A DNA stretch of 64,000 nucleotides from Terrimonas sp937888905 (GTDB lineage: Bacteria; Bacteroidota; Bacteroidia; Chitinophagales; Chitinophagaceae), in NCBI GenBank assembly GCA_937888905.1, contig CALATA010000006.1:225421-289420 (forward strand), read 5' to 3'. Every line of letters starts with the position of its first letter. Positions within the stretch are counted from its first letter, which is position 1. This document shows positions 19,101 to 29,900 of the stretch, one piece after another. Position numbers and translations under genes: made by a program. The notes below the pieces were generated by a model, which was not told the origin of the DNA, did not search any database, and saw only the letters and a list, made by a program, of their open reading frames with translations.

Positions 19101-22100
19101 ACTTCTGCCGACCGTGCGGTGATCCGCCTCAATGGTACCGATCACGTAACGATCCAGGATCTGACCATCGTTGCAGGTACTTCCTCTGCTACTTACGGCT
19201 GGGGTATTCACCTGACCAACAGCGCAGACAGTAATACCATCCGCAATTGTACCATCAATGTGGAAGTAACCAGCACTACGGCTGCGAACTCCGCAGGTAT
19301 CGCCATCAGCAATTCCGCAACATCCCCGACTACAACCGGCGATGCCAATTGCGATGGCAACACGATCGATAACAACACCATCACCGGTGGGTACTATGGT
19401 ATGACCATGGTGGCGAATAGCGGTTCTGCGTTCAACTCCTGGAACAAAATTACCCGCAACAAGATCCGTGATTACTATATCTACGGCCTTTATGTGAATG
19501 GTGCCTTTGATGTGCTGATTGACAGCAACCTGTTCGAACGTCCCGCACGTGCAGGTGTGTCGACGCATTATGGTATTTATTTGACGGGCATAAGTGCGAG
19601 CGCAAAAATTTACAGGAACACTATCCGCAATCCTTTTGGCGCGGCACCTACCAGCACGTCCGTATTTTACGGAATCTATTTTACCAGTGTGGATGCATTG
19701 GCGGGCAGAGAGAACGTGGTGGCCAACAACCTGATCCATAACCTTACCGGTAACGGCAGCGTGTACGGTATCTATAATGCAGGTTCCGACCTGGCTTTGT
19801 ATTATCACAACACCGTTCACCTCGATGGTGCTTCTTCCGGCGCAAGCGACGTGATCCGCGGGTTCTATCAGACGACCGCTGCGGCTGACCTGCAATTGCG
19901 CAACAACATGTTTACCATTTCCCGTGAAAATCCGGGTGTGGCCAAATACCTGATGTACTGGAACGAAGCAGCAACTACCTATACTTCCGACAACAACAAC
20001 TTCTATTACTTTACCACTACAGGTGATAACCATGTGGGGTATATTGGCGCAAGCAGTTATACCACACTCGCCGCATGGCAGGCCTCAGTTGGCAAGGACC
20101 TGAATTCTTATTCCAATGATCCTTTGTATGTTAATATAGCTGCCGGCAACTTCGAGCCTTCCAACGCTTCGATCAACGACCGCGGTGTGGCCGTTGTGCC
20201 ACCCATCACGGTTGATATCCGCGGTGCCGCACGTAACGCAACCACGCCTGATATCGGTGCATTCGAATTTGCTCCTCCTGTGTGCGTAAGCCCACCCACG
20301 CCCGGTATTGCTACCGTAACCGAGACTCCGGTTTGCGAAAACTCACTTGTTACGCTTGGTCTCGATGGACAAACAACCGGTGACGGACAAACCTATCAGT
20401 GGGAAGCTTCCACAACGATCAACGGTACCTATGCTCCGGTGAGCGGTATATTGACCAACCCGTCATTTACCGTAACGGCTACTTCTAATTTCTACTACCG
20501 TTGCGTAGTAACCTGTAGCGGCAACTCGGCCACTTCCACACCTGTGCTGCTGGCGGTAAATCCTGCACTACCTGGCGGTACCTATGTGATCGACCAGAAC
20601 GGCGGCGGCGACTTCCTGAATTTCACCGAAGTGAAAGCGGCATTGGCCTGCGGTATCACGGGTCCTGTAGTGTTCAACGTAGAACCGATGAGCGGTCCTT
20701 ATGTTGAACAATTCCTGCTCGACACAATTCCGGGAAGCTCTGCCGTTAATACCATTACATTTAATGGTAACGGCAACACGATCCAGTTCAGTTCTTCTGT
20801 TGCCGATGCGCGTTCCGTAATCGGTCTGCGCCGCACGGACTATGTAACGTTCGACAGCCTCGTGATCGATGCTACCGGAACCGGTACATATGGATGGGGC
20901 GTATTCATGACCAACAACGCGGACAACAACACTTTCCGCAAATGCCGCCTGATTCTTAACAATACCGCAACGACTGTAAACTTCGCAGGTATCATCATCA
21001 GCTCGTCTGCAACTGGTGCTACCACTTCCGGTGCCACGTTCTGTGATAACAACCTGTTTGAAAACAACGAGATCTCCGGTGGTTACTATGGCATTACCCA
21101 AATGGGTGTAGCCGCAACACCATCTGTTGGCAACAAGTTTATCGGTAATAAAATAACAGACTTCTACAGTTATGGTATTTATGCCGGTATCTCTACTAAC
21201 CTGGTGATCCAGAATAATACCATCAACCGTTTGTCTCGTACGGCGGTAACAACCTTCTATGGTATCTATCACACCGGAACAAGCAATAACTCGCTGATCT
21301 CCGGCAACCGTATTCACAGTCCGTTTACCGGCGCGCCAACCAATACCAGCGCTATGTATGGTATTTACCTGACGGCCAATGATGCTCCTTCGAATGCGCC
21401 CACGCGTATTGCGAACAACCTTATGTACGATTTCAACGGCGCGGGTACGATATACGGCTTCTATAACAGTTCATCCAACAACGCACGCTACCTGCATAAT
21501 ACTTTGTCGTTTGAGAATACAGCTAATACGTCAACCAACGTCACGTATGGTCTGTACCAGATAACAGAGGCAGACGGCATCCAGGTGCGTAACAATATCA
21601 TTACTATCAGCCGCGGCGGTACAGGTGCGAAGTATGGCATGTACTTCAGCACCGCGCTCACGGCATTTACGTCGGATAACAACAATATTGTGGTAAATGG
21701 TGCGGCTGGTGCCAACAACTTTGGTTACGCCGCTACCGCTGCGCAGGCTACCCTGACTGCATGGCAGAATACTACCTCGCAGGATGCGAACAGCCGTACC
21801 GACGATCCGATCTATACCAACCCTGCTGCCGGCAACTTCCGTCCAACGCAGGCTACATTGGATGATAAAGGTGCACCTGCGGGCGTACTTACCGATATCG
21901 AAGGTATAACGCGCAGCACCACCACGCCTGATCCGGGGGCGTATGAATTCACTGTTATCCCTTGTACGGCACCACCGACGCCGGGTGTTGCTGTGGCAAG
22001 TCCCGCCTCGGGTCTTTGCCTTGGTTCTTCGATCCAGTTGACATTGACAGGCAACAGCGTTGGTGGATTCCAGCGTTATGTATGGCAGGTGGCTGAAAGT

Positions 22101-25100
22101 GCTACAGGTCCCTGGACCGATATCAGCGACAGCCTTTACAGTCCTGAGTTCGAATACACGCTTCAAACCGCTGCCGGTTACTTCCGCGCAGTAGTTGTAT
22201 GCGGTACAGGTGTGGCCAATTCAACAAGCGTACAAATCAGCTTCAACCCGCTGTTGCTGGCAGGTGATTATACCATCGATCCGGCTGTGGCTACCGGTGG
22301 TACCAACTTCCAGACATTCAACGAAGCGGTGGCGGCCATGCAGTGCGGTATCACTGGTTCGGTTCGTTTCCACGCCGTACCTGGTACCTACAACGAGCAG
22401 GTACGTATCCCTAAAATCTACGGTGCCAACGAAAACAGTACCATCACCTTCATGAGCCAGAACGGCAACCCTGCTTCTGTAACATTGACTTATGATGGTA
22501 CTACGGCGAATAATTATACCCTGTTGCTCGACAGCGCTGTGTATGTAACATTCCGCAACATGACCATCGTTGCGCAGAGCGCCACCAACGGACGTGCGGT
22601 GCAATTTGCCGCCACTGCCGCCTATGACAGCATCGTTAATTGCGTGATCAATGTTCCTGCATCTTCCAGCACTTCCACAACAGTGGTGGGCGTATTCGGT
22701 GAAACATTGACCGGTAGCGACCTGGTTGTAAAAGGCAACACGATCAGCAATGGTTCTTCCGGTGTTTACCTGTCCGGTTCTACAACTAAAGTACCGGTTC
22801 GGGTAGCCATCGACAGCAACAAAGTAACCGGTTCTTATTACTATGGTATCTATGCCGGTAACATCAATGATGTATCCGTTCGCAAGAATACCATCACACG
22901 TTCCGGTGTTCAGAATACAAGCTCTTATGGTATCTATTCAACCAATTGCGACTCTGCCTACGGCATCAGCAACAACAGAGTCGATATCATCAGCAGCGGT
23001 GTGACTACCTATGGTATTTATCTTACCGGTAACCAGGCTGCAGCCAATGACAAAGGCGAGTTTTCTAACAATAAGATAATTGCCAGCGGTACCAATACAG
23101 GTAACCAATATGGTTTGTATGTTACATCCTGTACATACGCCAAAGCCGCTAATAACGTGATTTCTATTGCAACAAGCGGTACTACGGCTTATGGTATCTA
23201 TAGTACTACTACGGGTGGTATCCGCTATTATAACAATACAGTTCAGAATGCTGCCACGTCTGCGGCAAGCGCTACGAACATTGCAGGTTATTTCAACCAG
23301 ACAACAGGTACAGCGGGTCAGACTTACCTGGTAAACAATATCTTCAGTCATACCAATGGCGGATGGATAATGGATGTGCCCAACCCACGCTTTATCTACA
23401 GTGACTACAACATGTTCCATACAAGCGGCACTACGCTGATCCGTACCGGAACAACCATCCATGCAAATCTGCAGACATGGCGCAACACGGCCGCATGGGA
23501 CCTGAACTCAATCGTCTATCAGCCTGCATTCTCAGGTGCGTCTGACGATCTGCAACCTGATCTGGCAAGTCCCAACGTATGGGCTATCCACGGACGTGGT
23601 GTGCAACTGACGGATAACGCTACCGATATCAACGGGGCTGCCCGTCCGACAACACTCACTGCCGGTGTACCCGATCTCGGTGCTTATGAATTCCTGCCGA
23701 CTTCTACACCTGTTGCATTAACGGCTATTCCCGCGGCACCTGCTGCCAACATCACACAGGTATTTATGCTGGGAACAGATACTGTAACCAAAATCTCGTG
23801 GGGAAGTGTTGTGCCGTCAACCGTAACCGGTCGCCGTTACTCCGGCGTACAACCGCCGTCACTGTCGCCTGGTCAGAATTATATGTATTTCTATACAGAC
23901 TTTGATCATACCGGTACTGCACCAACAGGTCATAAGGTGGAACAATTCTATATCGATTCATGGCAAGGTTTCATTGCCCGCCAAAGCCAGGTGAAACTGG
24001 GACGGACCAATGCTGCCAACACATGGGAAGTGTCTGCGACAAGTACGGTAGACGATCTGCTGAATATTATCAGGGAAGACAACCTGACAACATTTGATAA
24101 ATACACGGGTCTCACCGACGGTACCACACCGCCACCACCACCGATCGTACTCGATCCTTCGGAGGCCAGTAACACCGGTACACAATTCTGGGTAGGTTAC
24201 GGTCATCAGTACTACATGACTGGTGCCAACAGCCAGGAAATGGTACTTTACCTGGGCGCAGGTGCAACTCCGGCCAATGTAACGGTACGTGTGTATGGTA
24301 CACCATTTATCAAAACCTATACTGTTCCTGCCAACACGGTGATCGCGTCCGACTTTATGCCGAAACAGGGATTGTATGATTCCCGTTTGCTGGAAGAAGG
24401 GTTGTCTGATAAAGGCATCAGTATCCAGAGTGATCAGCCGATCACGGCTTATGCCCACATCTATTCCGGTTCAAGCTCCGGTGCAACCATGCTGATGCCA
24501 ACCGGCACTTATGGATATGAGTATTATGCATTGACCTCACGTCAGGCTTATACAGGCGATTCTTATTCATGGTTCTATGTGGTTGCCGCTTACGACAGTA
24601 CGGTGGTCCAGATTACTCCGTCCGCGCTGACACGTGGTGGAAGAAATGCAGGTGAAACATTCACCGTCAGCCTCAATAAAGGTGAAGTATACCAGGTGAT
24701 AGGCGAGAAGTTTGCTTCCAACCAGGGATATGACATGACCGGCAGTATTGTGAAATCCATTGCCAACAGCAATGGTAAATGTTACCCGATCGCCATGTTC
24801 TCCGGAAGCAGCCGTACCGCTATTGGTTGTGACGATGGTATTCCAACACTGAACGGTGATAATATCATACAGCAAAACTTCCCGTACAGGGCATGGGGTA
24901 AACGTTACCTCACCGCTCCGACGTCAGCTTCCGCTGCGGCTGCAACCATGCACACCAACATTTTCAAAGTATCTGTGAAAGATCCAAGCACACAGGTATG
25001 GGTGAATGGTACACTGCAGACCAACCTGATCGACGGGCGTTACTATCAATTCAATACAAACCAATCATCTTATATTGAGTCTGACAAACCTGTAATGGTG

Positions 25101-26888
25101 GCGCAGTTCATGTCTTCAACATCAGAGTGCGGTAACCCTGCAGTGCTCGATCCTGAGATGATCTATATCAGCCCTGTTGAACAAGGCATTAATAAAGTAG
25201 CGTTGTATCGTAATAAAATGTATGCGATCACGGTGCAGTACCTGACATTGATCATCCCGACCAATGGCCTGAACTCACTCACCATCGATGGCAGCAATAC
25301 ATTTGATCATGTATACGATCACACAGTGCCCGGTTATAAAGTAGTAGTAAAACGCTGGCTGGCTACGGAAGGACAGACCTTTGTACAAAGTGATTCTGCT
25401 TTCACCGCCATCACTTACGGCCTGGGCAGCGTGGAAAGTTATGGTTACAACGCAGGTACCGCTGTGCGCAACCTGTTCAGTACACCATCGCTGACCAACG
25501 TATTCAACCCGAATGGTACTTCTACACCATACACTTGTAAAGGAACACCATTCCGCCTCACCTTCCAGACATCCGTGAAACCGACGCAGATCGAATGGCT
25601 GCTGAGCCAGGTGCCACAACTGACACCGCATGCAGATAGCATTCAAACCAATCCTGTGCCGGCTGACTCGGTATTGATCAGCGGAACATGGTTCTATCAG
25701 TATACACTCCAGCAGGATTTTGTAATCAGTCAGGCAGGGGAATACAACCTTCCGATTTTCATTACACACCCCGAGATTGACGGATGTAATGCAAGAATGG
25801 AAACGAATATGAATATCCGCGTATTGGAGTCTCCGGTGATCGACTTCACCACTACCGGAAGCTGCGTTGGAAATGCCGTTCAGTTCAACGGTACGGCATC
25901 AACAGCGAACAGTACTCCTATAGGTGTGTGGAACTGGAACTTTGATGACAATGGTGCAACGGCCAACACGCAGAACCCGACGCATACCTATGCAGCCACG
26001 GGAACATACGATGTGGCTTTCAATATCATCGCACAGGATGGTTGTATCGCCAACATCACCAAAGAAGTAACGATCGGTGCTGGTCCGGCGGTAGTAATCA
26101 CGCCAGATTCATTGTCAACCTGCGTTGGTTCAAGTGTAACCTTCAATGTACAAAGCCCTGTAGCAGGTGCAACATACAGATGGTATGCCTCTGCAGCAAG
26201 CAGCGCAGTGCTTCACACCGGCAGCAGTTGGACGATCACTAACGTAACCGGACCTGTTTCTTACTTCGTGGAATCGAACCTCAACGGATGTATCAGCCAG
26301 ACAAGAAAAGAAGTGAAGATCACCATACTTCCTTCGCTGGCCACACCTGTAGCGGTCGTTGACTTTGCAGGAACAAATGAGATACGCTTCCGCTGGGAGG
26401 CCATCACCAACGCAACGGGATATGAAGTAACAACAGATGGTGGCACCACCTGGACGATTCCTTCATCCGGCGCATCAGGTCTTACACATACCATCACCGG
26501 TCTGCAGACAGGACAAAGCGTAACGCTGCGGGTACGTGCTCTCGGCGGATGTCTGCCGGCTGAGTCACTGCCGGTGACAGGCACAACGGTGACGGATCAG
26601 ATATTCGTTCCCAATACATTTACACCGAATAACGACGGACGTAACGATGAATTGAAAGTGTATGGTAACAGCATCCGCGACATCCATGCAGCGGTCTTCA
26701 ACCAGTGGGGCGAGAAGATCGCCGAGGTGAAGAATCCGGGACGAGACGGTGATGGCGGTTATCGTATCTGGAACGGTACACACAAGAATAAGCAACAACC
26801 TTCCGGTGTGTACATGTATGTGATCGATATCATACTAACAGATGGTACACGCGTGCAACGCAAAGGCGCAGTGAACCTGTTGAGATAA
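16194..26888 (+). CDS. Giant T9SS type B surface protein: four Ig/beta-helix modules, IgGFc-binding-like domain, PKD, FN3
   Basis: A 3564-residue protein with a signal peptide (1-29, ending SFAQ). After an N-terminal beta domain (about 30-235) come four tandem modules. Each is a Cys-containing Ig-like domain beginning CxxPPTPG or similar and containing TYQW-like motifs, then a roughly 460-residue parallel beta helix. The helices begin near 332, 890, 1459 and 2021, and modules 1-4 end DIGAYEF, DIGAFEF, DPGAYEF and DLGAYEF. An IgGFc-binding-like domain (about 2660-3105, PF17517 type) follows, then a PKD domain (about 3212-3290), an Ig-like domain, an FN3 domain (about 3380-3465) and a C-terminal gliding-motility type (CHU_C, T9SS type B) domain (about 3470-3564, VPNTFTPNNDGRND). 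It is likely exported by T9SS and held on the cell surface, where it may act in adhesion or glycan binding. No catalytic residues were recognised. Confidence 0.9.
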   Translation: MRKIYVTACYGKSLVLAALLCLFNCISFAQNTVVINTGTAGTPQYNAGPVYRSSAASAYDASRYVYLYTAEELSAAGIGSGASITRLGWVKNNTATTTGGGVMRIYLKNSAATEFAQASETWANLNSGAVLVYENLNQEIPATATPNYITFNLTAPFVYTGGSMEVSVEWDANQITGNPSTGTFDWMWSTVPNRIYGTGQTVMTNAATLSSTSNSISAIDDRRPFIQITYGANAACTAPPTPGTTTVSSAAVCAGTPVNFSLTGNSFGTGQTYQWQTSAAAGGPFTDVGTSQTTPGATFNAPAGVTYYRAAVTCSGNTAYSTPIAVTGYAGLPGGTYTINSAAPTLGSNFNNFTDVVTALTCGIQGPVVFNVVTVNATYNEQMILPEVAGTSATNTITFNGNGNTLAFASANTNERAVIKLNGTDHVTIDSFNIVASAGTYGFGIQLINGADSNTIRRCTIDANITTTSTNFAGIAVSGSATSATTAGSLSDGNLIENNTVRGGYYGITVMGTTTAGNQIQNNTVRNNRVTDFYYYGIYSTGTNKLVIEGNDLERPTRTAGTTVYMVYYTGVTTGTRFSANRLHNPYGSNQAAAGDVYVHYMTGADGTSGNENLISNNLIYDMNGGGLIYGFYNASSDYVRYYHNTISVDRPASTSTDLTRGFYQTTASVGIEYKNNIVAINRGGTGVITAIYMNTATTTFVSNNNNFIVAGASASVGYFDGNSRATLADWRTATTQDAASVSVDPQFLDPNSGFYYPNNSAMDNLGTPVGVTTDITGATRSTTTPDIGAYEFAPVGCVNPPVPGTVTTTQSPVCTGTTFTLGFTGGSIGAGLTYQWQRNTGSGWTDIAGATNTTLSLTQSVTTSYRITVSCNGNTAVPSAPLDVITPPGMAGNYTINSGVATGGTNFQSFNDANSALRCGISAAVVIDVVAATGPYNEQLIMDEIPGASSVNTVTFRGNGNTLAFAAPTSADRAVIRLNGTDHVTIQDLTIVAGTSSATYGWGIHLTNSADSNTIRNCTINVEVTSTTAANSAGIAISNSATSPTTTGDANCDGNTIDNNTITGGYYGMTMVANSGSAFNSWNKITRNKIRDYYIYGLYVNGAFDVLIDSNLFERPARAGVSTHYGIYLTGISASAKIYRNTIRNPFGAAPTSTSVFYGIYFTSVDALAGRENVVANNLIHNLTGNGSVYGIYNAGSDLALYYHNTVHLDGASSGASDVIRGFYQTTAAADLQLRNNMFTISRENPGVAKYLMYWNEAATTYTSDNNNFYYFTTTGDNHVGYIGASSYTTLAAWQASVGKDLNSYSNDPLYVNIAAGNFEPSNASINDRGVAVVPPITVDIRGAARNATTPDIGAFEFAPPVCVSPPTPGIATVTETPVCENSLVTLGLDGQTTGDGQTYQWEASTTINGTYAPVSGILTNPSFTVTATSNFYYRCVVTCSGNSATSTPVLLAVNPALPGGTYVIDQNGGGDFLNFTEVKAALACGITGPVVFNVEPMSGPYVEQFLLDTIPGSSAVNTITFNGNGNTIQFSSSVADARSVIGLRRTDYVTFDSLVIDATGTGTYGWGVFMTNNADNNTFRKCRLILNNTATTVNFAGIIISSSATGATTSGATFCDNNLFENNEISGGYYGITQMGVAATPSVGNKFIGNKITDFYSYGIYAGISTNLVIQNNTINRLSRTAVTTFYGIYHTGTSNNSLISGNRIHSPFTGAPTNTSAMYGIYLTANDAPSNAPTRIANNLMYDFNGAGTIYGFYNSSSNNARYLHNTLSFENTANTSTNVTYGLYQITEADGIQVRNNIITISRGGTGAKYGMYFSTALTAFTSDNNNIVVNGAAGANNFGYAATAAQATLTAWQNTTSQDANSRTDDPIYTNPAAGNFRPTQATLDDKGAPAGVLTDIEGITRSTTTPDPGAYEFTVIPCTAPPTPGVAVASPASGLCLGSSIQLTLTGNSVGGFQRYVWQVAESATGPWTDISDSLYSPEFEYTLQTAAGYFRAVVVCGTGVANSTSVQISFNPLLLAGDYTIDPAVATGGTNFQTFNEAVAAMQCGITGSVRFHAVPGTYNEQVRIPKIYGANENSTITFMSQNGNPASVTLTYDGTTANNYTLLLDSAVYVTFRNMTIVAQSATNGRAVQFAATAAYDSIVNCVINVPASSSTSTTVVGVFGETLTGSDLVVKGNTISNGSSGVYLSGSTTKVPVRVAIDSNKVTGSYYYGIYAGNINDVSVRKNTITRSGVQNTSSYGIYSTNCDSAYGISNNRVDIISSGVTTYGIYLTGNQAAANDKGEFSNNKIIASGTNTGNQYGLYVTSCTYAKAANNVISIATSGTTAYGIYSTTTGGIRYYNNTVQNAATSAASATNIAGYFNQTTGTAGQTYLVNNIFSHTNGGWIMDVPNPRFIYSDYNMFHTSGTTLIRTGTTIHANLQTWRNTAAWDLNSIVYQPAFSGASDDLQPDLASPNVWAIHGRGVQLTDNATDINGAARPTTLTAGVPDLGAYEFLPTSTPVALTAIPAAPAANITQVFMLGTDTVTKISWGSVVPSTVTGRRYSGVQPPSLSPGQNYMYFYTDFDHTGTAPTGHKVEQFYIDSWQGFIARQSQVKLGRTNAANTWEVSATSTVDDLLNIIREDNLTTFDKYTGLTDGTTPPPPPIVLDPSEASNTGTQFWVGYGHQYYMTGANSQEMVLYLGAGATPANVTVRVYGTPFIKTYTVPANTVIASDFMPKQGLYDSRLLEEGLSDKGISIQSDQPITAYAHIYSGSSSGATMLMPTGTYGYEYYALTSRQAYTGDSYSWFYVVAAYDSTVVQITPSALTRGGRNAGETFTVSLNKGEVYQVIGEKFASNQGYDMTGSIVKSIANSNGKCYPIAMFSGSSRTAIGCDDGIPTLNGDNIIQQNFPYRAWGKRYLTAPTSASAAAATMHTNIFKVSVKDPSTQVWVNGTLQTNLIDGRYYQFNTNQSSYIESDKPVMVAQFMSSTSECGNPAVLDPEMIYISPVEQGINKVALYRNKMYAITVQYLTLIIPTNGLNSLTIDGSNTFDHVYDHTVPGYKVVVKRWLATEGQTFVQSDSAFTAITYGLGSVESYGYNAGTAVRNLFSTPSLTNVFNPNGTSTPYTCKGTPFRLTFQTSVKPTQIEWLLSQVPQLTPHADSIQTNPVPADSVLISGTWFYQYTLQQDFVISQAGEYNLPIFITHPEIDGCNARMETNMNIRVLESPVIDFTTTGSCVGNAVQFNGTASTANSTPIGVWNWNFDDNGATANTQNPTHTYAATGTYDVAFNIIAQDGCIANITKEVTIGAGPAVVITPDSLSTCVGSSVTFNVQSPVAGATYRWYASAASSAVLHTGSSWTITNVTGPVSYFVESNLNGCISQTRKEVKITILPSLATPVAVVDFAGTNEIRFRWEAITNATGYEVTTDGGTTWTIPSSGASGLTHTITGLQTGQSVTLRVRALGGCLPAESLPVTGTTVTDQIFVPNTFTPNNDGRNDELKVYGNSIRDIHAAVFNQWGEKIAEVKNPGRDGDGGYRIWNGTHKNKQQPSGVYMYVIDIILTDGTRVQRKGAVNLLR

Positions 26889-26899
26889 TACAGGATTGG

Positions 26900-26929
26900 C
26901 CGGGGAGGGATGACAATCCCTTCCCGGCA
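26900..26929 (+). other. Intercistronic 13-bp hairpin
   Basis: Arms 26900-26912 and 26917-26929 pair over 13 positions with one G-T pair and a GACA loop, in the 72-nt gap between the two giant surface-protein genes. No T-tract follows, so it may stabilise the upstream mRNA or lower downstream expression rather than terminate. Confidence 0.6.
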
Positions 26930-26960
26930 TTAATCCAATGCTAACAAAAAGAAACCCGAT

Positions 26961-29900
26961 ATGCAACGCATTAAACAGAAGCTTCACATGAATAAAAACC
27001 GGGTGGCGAGACTAGGGCTGTTGTGCTTCGGTCTTTTGTGGATGACCTGTGTGCAGGGACAGAAAGACCTTTCCAACCGGGGAAAGGAATTCTGGGTGAG
27101 TTATCCGTTCAACTGGTTTTTTGAGAATGGCAACTCCCAGGAAATGGTGCTGTACTTCAGTGCGGAGGAAGATGCGGTTGTTACACTTACCTCGCATGTT
27201 GGCGCTAATACCTGGACGCGTACCTATACCGTGCCTGCAGGTACGGTAACGATCTCCGATTACATTCCCAAATCAGGTTTGTATGACAGCCGCCTGTATG
27301 ACTTTGCTTATCCCGCAGGTAATGGCGGACAAGGTGTTTACAACAAGGCTATTCATATCGAGAGTACCACTCCAATCGTGGCTTATGCACACTATATAGG
27401 CAGTGCAACATCCGGTGCTTCGATGTTATTCCCTGTGGAAGCATACGGGTATGTGTACACTACACTGAATAATAAAAATTTTTATGGAAGCCAGCCAGCC
27501 AATACGTATTTCTATGTAATGGCCTCGCATGATAATACGGTTGTGGAGATTACTCCCAAAGTACTTACCCGCTCTGAATTGCCGGCAGCGCCGGGTGGGC
27601 GCCCCGCGGGTGCTCCCTTTACAGTGACATTGAACCGGGGACAATCATTCCAGGCAATTGCGCGTGTAACGGCCGGAGATCTGACGGGTAGCAAGATCAG
27701 AAGTATTGCCAACTCGGCGGGTGTTTGTTATCCCATTGCTGTATTTGCCGGCACCAGCCGTACCGGTCTTGCCTGTTCGGGCAATGGTGGCAGTGGCGAC
27801 TTTATCATGCAGCAATGTTTCCCTTCGCAGGCATGGGGTAAAAGATATTTTACTGCGCCGACAAGTAATTCAACAGGAGCAAACAGCTTCATGACAAATA
27901 TCTATCGCATTCTGGTGAAGGACCCTACCACAGTAGTGAAAAGAAATGGTACGCAGATTCCTATCGGTACGCTTATCGGAGGCGACTATTACGAATACAA
28001 CTCCGGCACAGCCGATTACATTGAAGCTGATAAACCCATCATGGTCGCACAGTATATGCCATCCACCGGTGGTTGCCCCAATACAAGTGGTGATGGCGAT
28101 CCGGAAATGATCTATATCAGTCCGATTGAACAAGCAACCAAGCGTGTAGGTTTTTACAGAAACGATGAAGAGAATATCAACACCAATTATCTTACGCTCA
28201 TCATTCCAAACGATGGCACAGCACTCTCTTCCCTGCGCATCGACGGTGATCCGTTGAGCGCCATACCTGCCGTACAACGGCATACTTACACCCATCCGCA
28301 AAATTCAAGATATACAGTGGTGGTAAGACGCTGGCTGGCCAGCAAATCGCAGTCCGTCGTTTCCAGCGACTCAGCCTTTACTTCCATTACTTACGGTATT
28401 GGTTCCGTAGAAAGTTATGGCTATAACGGGGGTACGCTCATCAACAACCTCAATGCCTACAGTTCCATTCAAAACCCGCTCGATCCCACCCATCCGCAAC
28501 ACGAATTTACCTGTGAGCAAACGCCGGTAACCATTTCCGCACTCATGGCCTATCAGCCGACACGTATGGAATGGAAACTCAGTACGCTCGCCGGTATCGT
28601 TACACCTGCTGCTGATGTGATAGATAATTCGCCCACCTCTACAGGTACGCAATTGGTGAATGGCGTTACGTATTACAAATACACCCTGCCCGGCACCTAC
28701 CTGTTTAATACACCTGGCGAACATGAGATTCCAATCCTGGCTACACACCCCAGCATCGAGAACTGTAATAATACGGAAGAGGTTAAAATTTATATTGAAG
28801 TAAAACCAAAGCCTAAAGCCGATTTCTCCATCGATCATCCCACAGGATGTTCACTGGATACGGTTTTCCTGCATGCCGTTAACGCTACAACCGATGGCTT
28901 TACCCTGAATACATGGAACTGGTCTTTCCCGGGTGGCGCTACCACCACGGGCAAGGATACTTTACATGTTTTTGCCGCCGGTGCCGCGCAGCCGGTCACG
29001 TTATCTGTTGTAACAGCAGAAGGTTGTGCTTCGGATACCACAAAAGATATTACCGTGTTTGCTCCGCCGGTTTCAGCTGTTGCGGTAGCTCCACCAGTTA
29101 TCTGCGAAGACAATACGGTTAATTTCACGCCCACTGCCTCTTATGCCGGACCTGTTGCGGTCAATGGCTGGTATTGGAATTTTGGAAATGGCAACACGGC
29201 TGATCTGACTACTGCCACCCCCGCGACAGTTACGTATCCTGATTATGGTAATTACACCGTTAAACATGTGGTACGTGTAAGCCCGCTTTGCGTTAGCGAT
29301 ACCGTTGAAACAATAGTAAACGTTCACGCTAAACCCCGCGTCGATATTGCTTATCCCGCCGGTTGTTTACCCGTAACTGGTGAAGTACAGTTTACCAATA
29401 ACACCACGACCCCCGACGGTCAGACGCTTACCAGTCATAGCTGGAATTTTGGTGATGCCAATGCCACGCCAGCCAACCCGAATACATCTGCCGCCGTAAG
29501 TCCTACACATATTTATACAGCTTATGGTAATTATGATATCAATTACATCGTTACCAGTTCCGAAGGTTGTGTGAAAGACACGATCATCAAGGCCACCTTT
29601 AATGTTTCGCCGGTACTCGATTTTCCTGCGGTGGCTGCGGTGTGCGAAAACCAGGCAGCATTTGCTCTTCCGGCCGTTACGGTTACCAATGGCGTTCCCG
29701 GTACAGGCGCATTCAGCGGCGCGGGTGTGGATGCATCGAACGGCACATTCAATCCTGCAACAGCGGGTGCGGGTTCGCACGTCGTTACTTATACCTTTAC
29801 CTCAACGGCCAATTGCGTGATCACGGCTACCCGTACGATAGTAGTGCATCCGCGTCCGACGGCGGCATTTACTATTCCGGCTGGGGCCTGCCTTCCTGCA

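Noticed and set aside
18300..20033. A 577-codon open frame on the - strand
   Set aside because: It lies wholly antisense to the 3564-residue protein, shows no domain or start context, and arises from the Thr/Asn/Gly-rich codon pattern of the repeat modules.
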